Shown here: one piece after another, positions 19,762 to 21,590 of the stretch
How the letters are laid out: the number at the start of each line of letters is the position of its first letter
Position numbering within the stretch: position 1 is the first letter of the stretch
Assembly: GCA_964400885.1 (NCBI GenBank)
Contig: CAYNWH010000018.1
Coordinates: 1 to 21,590, forward strand
Origin: CAYNWH01 sp964400885
Lineage (GTDB): Bacteria; Patescibacteriota; Patescibacteriia; CAIXNZ01
Direction: 5' to 3'
Length of the DNA: 21,590 nt
The notes under the pieces: generated by a model
The model's database searches: none
What the model saw: only the letters and a program-made list of their open reading frames with translations
Told to the model about the DNA's origin: nothing
Made by a program: the position numbers and the translations under genes

Positions 19762-19790
19762 ATAATCTCAAGAATAATAAATCGTGTCAA
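19762..19790 (-). promoter_or_regulatory. likely purD promoter
   Basis: On the minus strand TTGACA (plus 19785-19790), 17 nt, GATTAT (plus 19762-19767). The -35 is perfect, the -10 weak. Confidence 0.45.
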
Positions 19791-19804
19791 TAAAAATTTC
19801 AAGC

Positions 19805-19833
19805 TTGACTAAAGGATAAAAATTATTTATAAT
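19805..19833 (+). promoter_or_regulatory. tRNA operon promoter
   Basis: TTGACT (19805-19810), exactly 17 nt, perfect TATAAT (19828-19833), 46 nt before tRNA-Leu. An AT-only hairpin with a T-run, ATCATTTT-TT-AAAATGAT (19840-19857), lies between promoter and tRNA. Confidence 0.8.
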
Positions 19834-19878
19834 AAAGCTATCATTTTTTAAAATGATTTTTTTATTTGTCCGAGGATT

Positions 19879-19963
<85 letters not shown>

Positions 19964-19971
19964 CAGATTAA

Positions 19972-20055
19972 AACAATTAACAATTTACAATTAACTTTTA
20001 ACTAAAAAAATCATCTGCAATTGGTTAATTGTAAATTGTCAATAGTTAAATATTA
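19972..20055. repeat. inverted AATTTACAATTAAC repeat between the tRNAs
   Basis: CAATTTACAATTAAC and its exact inverse GTTAATTGTAAATTG flank about 30 nt. It could form a hairpin in the tRNA precursor or be another copy of the low-complexity inverted repeats in the window. Confidence 0.7.
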
Positions 20056-20058
20056 TAA

Positions 20059-20132
20059 GGGCGCTTAGCTCAGTTGGTTAGAGCGACTCGTTTACACCGA
20101 GTAGGTCGAGGGTTCGAATCCTTCAGCGCCCA
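20059..20132 (+). tRNA. tRNA-Val(UAC)
   Basis: Acceptor arms GGGCGCT/AGCGCCC, D-arm TAGCTCAGTTGGTTAGAGC, anticodon arm ACTCG-TTTACAC-CGAGT with anticodon TAC, and T-arm GAGGG-TTCGAAT-CCTTC. The discriminator base is A. No CCA encoded. Probably cotranscribed with tRNA-Leu. Confidence 0.95.
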
Positions 20133-20137
20133 CATTC

Positions 20138-20166
20138 GTCCTCCGTAGCTTTATGCGAAGGAGAGC
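20138..20166. repeat. hairpin-SD leader element, degenerate copy 3
   Basis: GTCCTCC-GTA-GC...GC-GAA-GGAGAGC, related to 6509-6536 and 19668-19700 but with a mismatched stem and without the SD-like GAAGGGAGG. It lies 5 nt after tRNA-Val. Confidence 0.65.
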
Positions 20167-20178
20167 ACTTCTTAAAAA

Positions 20179-20272
20179 CACCCTTTGTCATTCTGAGTGA
20201 AACGAAGAATCTGTGAGGTTACAGATCCTTCACATTATTCAGGATGACTGATGAGAACAAAGGGTGATTTTT
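20179..20272 (+). repeat. long palindromic repeat (TCATTCTGAGTGAA type), probable tRNA terminator
   Basis: Outer arms CACCCTTTGT (20179-20188) and ACAAAGGGTG (20257-20266), a second stem GTCATTCTGA/TCAGGATGAC, and a top hairpin ATCTGT-GAGGTT-ACAGAT. It is followed by TTTTTTT on the plus strand. The TCATTCTGAGTGAAACGAAG motif belongs to a palindrome common in many bacterial genomes. Confidence 0.8.
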
Positions 20273-20312
20273 TTATTTTATTTTTTAATCATTTTTATCG
20301 GCTTTTATCCAA

Positions 20313-20342
20313 ATAAAAAAGAAAGGGAGCAGTCCCTTTCTT
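20313..20342 (-). terminator. intrinsic terminator
   Basis: AAGAAAGGGA (20319-20328)-GCAG-TCCCTTTCTT (20333-20342). On the minus strand it is followed by a TTTTTTATTT run, 12 nt after the zinc-ribbon stop. Confidence 0.85.
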
Positions 20343-20354
20343 GGCTACAAATAA

Positions 20355-20654
20355 TTAAGCTTTAGGAATAGGTGCTAATCTGGCAAATTGCGCGTCTTTA
20401 GAGTCGCCCTGTTCATAGCAGTATCGGCAACTTTCAAGATAGAGCACAACCAGCCAATTTTTTAATGTCTGAGGTTTCACCCCAGCTTCTTTTAGCGCTC
20501 TAGCCAGCTCTGTTGGCTTTAGTTTGTCATAACTTTTACACTTTTTGCAAAAGAAAACCGGCTTTTTGGCGCCAGAAAAAATTTTTTTTAGACACTCCTG
20601 GCAAAAGCCAGATTTGCTAACTAATTCTTCGCCGCATCTGTGGCATTTGCCCAT
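20355..20654 (-). CDS. zinc-ribbon protein of unknown function
   Basis: 99 residues with four CxxC pairs: C4/C7, C18/C21, C36/C39 and C76/C79, enough for two zinc sites. The first ribbon reads MGKCHRCGEELVSKSGFCQEC. A helical middle follows (PTELARALKEAGVKPQTLKNWLVVLYLES), which has the look of a helix-turn-helix or adaptor segment. No family recognised; nucleic-acid or protein binding is a reasonable guess. It has a perfect SD (AAGGAGGT, 7 nt before ATG), unlike most core genes here. It is the last gene of a minus-strand group with the unknown 240-aa protein and the histidine kinase. Confidence 0.75.
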   Translation of the reverse strand: MGKCHRCGEELVSKSGFCQECLKKIFSGAKKPVFFCKKCKSYDKLKPTELARALKEAGVKPQTLKNWLVVLYLESCRYCYEQGDSKDAQFARLAPIPKA

Positions 20655-20729
20655 TTTAAGACCTCCTTTGTATGATAGAATTCAGTCTAACTAAATAATA
20701 ACTTACCTTAGCAGGAGGATTTGAAATTG

Positions 20730-21452
20730 TCAAACCCAATTTGCGCGCTTTGTCTGCAAAGTATGAGTAATCTGACCGCCTTTATAATCAATCCATTCAA
20801 GATAATGGGGTTTATCTTTCCTAAAATCAGGAAAACCCATAATTTTAACATCTGCCTTATATTCATCTTTATATGGATTTTGAGTAGTATCCAAAGCGCA
20901 GTAAATTCTTCTACCTTGCGGATCTATGAATTCAAAAAATCCATCAACGCCATTATAATAATCTATTGGAGCGTGAATTGAACTAAAAAAATGCAGATGA
21001 TTCTTTAAATATCTAATATCCTCTGGGTCCAGGCCTAAGCCCTCTGCCACTTTATCATATAAATCCCGGGAAACTTTTGTTTCTGGTAAAATCGCTCGAT
21101 CTTCTGGATAATGCTCTTCTATAAAATCAATACAAGCTAGAGGAGGCATATATTCATTATTATCTAAACCTTGAGATTTAAAAATTCTTTCCCAATTAAT
21201 TTTAGTGCCAAAAAACATATCCTCAAATTCCGGGCCTGTCACACCTGGTAGTGAAGCATAATAAGCTTCCAGATCCTTGCCTTTTAACCTTTTTTCTTCT
21301 TTCCATTTTTCTACTTTTTCTCTCTTAACTTTTCTGACGCCTGGTCTTACTTCAACAGACAAAGGTTCACTTCCCCTGGACGTTTTTCTCTTTGCTTCTG
21401 CTTCTGATATTTTTTTAATTTCCGGGCTCACATATTCTTTTTTGCCAATCAT
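20730..21452 (-). CDS. unknown protein with a possible nuclease-like C-terminal domain
   Basis: 240 residues. Residues 1-65 are highly charged and probably disordered or coiled (KRKTSRGSEPL, KVKREKVEKWKEEKRLKGK). A middle part (70-150) contains INWERIFKSQGLDNNEYMPPLACIDFIEEHYP and KVSRDLYDKVAEGLGLDPEDIRYLKNHL. The end (about 160-210) reads GVDGFFEFIDPQGRRIYCALDTTQNPYKDEYKADVKI. The spacing of acidic D170/E174, D188 and lysines K199/K203 recalls PD-(D/E)XK-like nuclease cores; this is a weak inference. No family recognised. It starts 26 nt after the histidine-kinase stop. No SD. Confidence 0.65.
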   Translation of the reverse strand: MIGKKEYVSPEIKKISEAEAKRKTSRGSEPLSVEVRPGVRKVKREKVEKWKEEKRLKGKDLEAYYASLPGVTGPEFEDMFFGTKINWERIFKSQGLDNNEYMPPLACIDFIEEHYPEDRAILPETKVSRDLYDKVAEGLGLDPEDIRYLKNHLHFFSSIHAPIDYYNGVDGFFEFIDPQGRRIYCALDTTQNPYKDEYKADVKIMGFPDFRKDKPHYLEWIDYKGGQITHTLQTKRANWV

Positions 21453-21478
21453 AACTTTAGAATTTAAATACTTATGAC

Positions 21479-21590
21479 TTATTTTTTCTGGCCCATTTCT
21501 TTGGCCAACTTTTCATTTTTAATTTTCAACCTCAGATAAAAAGTTGAGCCTTTTTCCCTGCCTTCACTTTCAGCCCAGATTTTACCGCCA
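21479..21590 (-). CDS. sensor histidine kinase, C-terminal end (partial)
   Basis: The last 36 codons of a gene that continues beyond the window. GGKIWAESEGREKGSTFYLRL is the G2 box of the HATPase_c domain of sensor histidine kinases (G-G-x-I-W-A-E-S-x-x-G-x-G-S-T-F in the family), here with KGSTF. A short tail (KIKNEKLAKEMGQKK) follows. Its sensor, phosphoacceptor His and partner regulator are outside the window. Confidence 0.85.
   Translation of the reverse strand, partial: GGKIWAESEGREKGSTFYLRLKIKNEKLAKEMGQKK

Overview
The window looks like chromosomal DNA of a small-genome candidate-phyla (Patescibacteria/Parcubacteria-like) bacterium, probably from a metagenome assembly. This rests on low G+C, short AT-rich intergenic spacers, many start codons without a Shine-Dalgarno (SD) sequence, tRNA genes without an encoded CCA, a free-standing four-helix-bundle (23S-IVS family) gene, and a 100-N scaffold gap flanked by an exact 55-bp overlap. 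No rRNA or taxonomic marker is present, so the assignment is an inference.

Layout. 97-1709 (-): pyruvate kinase, apparently split but only by a scaffolding artefact. 1776-3005: three small membrane proteins. 3101-5124 (-): groL and groS, with a CIRCE-like operator inside the groS promoter. 5322-8373 (-): an aromatic amino acid operon (prephenate dehydratase, four-helix-bundle protein, plant-like TyrA, class I aminotransferase). 8534-10386 (+): an unusual island richer in G+C. It has a strong sigma70 promoter, two paralogous 103-aa membrane proteins around a 190-aa single-pass protein, two copies of an 81-nt repeat, and two copies of a three-hairpin RNA element whose stems covary. 10384-11796 (-): O-antigen-ligase/Wzy-type membrane protein. 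11826-11909: an 84-bp cloverleaf-shaped DNA repeat. 11979-12218 (+): a small secreted protein. 12271-15763 (-): nusA, yidC, a PRC-barrel protein and a nucleotidyltransferase. 16160-17944 (-): yraN, two membrane proteins and a methyltransferase. 18066-18254 (+): ferredoxin. 18330-19652 (-): purD. 19880-20132 (+): tRNA-Leu(GAG) and tRNA-Val(UAC). 20355-21590 (-): a zinc-ribbon protein, an unknown protein and the C-terminus of a histidine kinase.

Two regulatory styles coexist. Core genes (groS, groL, nusA, the dehydratase gene and others) lack an SD. They have G-poor repeats of the type CTAATAAC just before the start codon. Another set (aminotransferase, purD, the 8.6-10.3 kb island, the small secreted protein, the zinc-ribbon protein) has strong SDs and, for most of them, higher G+C. 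The aminotransferase and purD share a hairpin-plus-SD leader with a compensatory base-pair change.

The strongest candidates for something undescribed are the duplicated membrane-protein/structured-RNA island (8.53-10.39 kb), the perfect cloverleaf repeat (11.83-11.91 kb), the four-helix-bundle gene framed by inverted repeats inside the aromatic operon, and the shared hairpin-SD leader.
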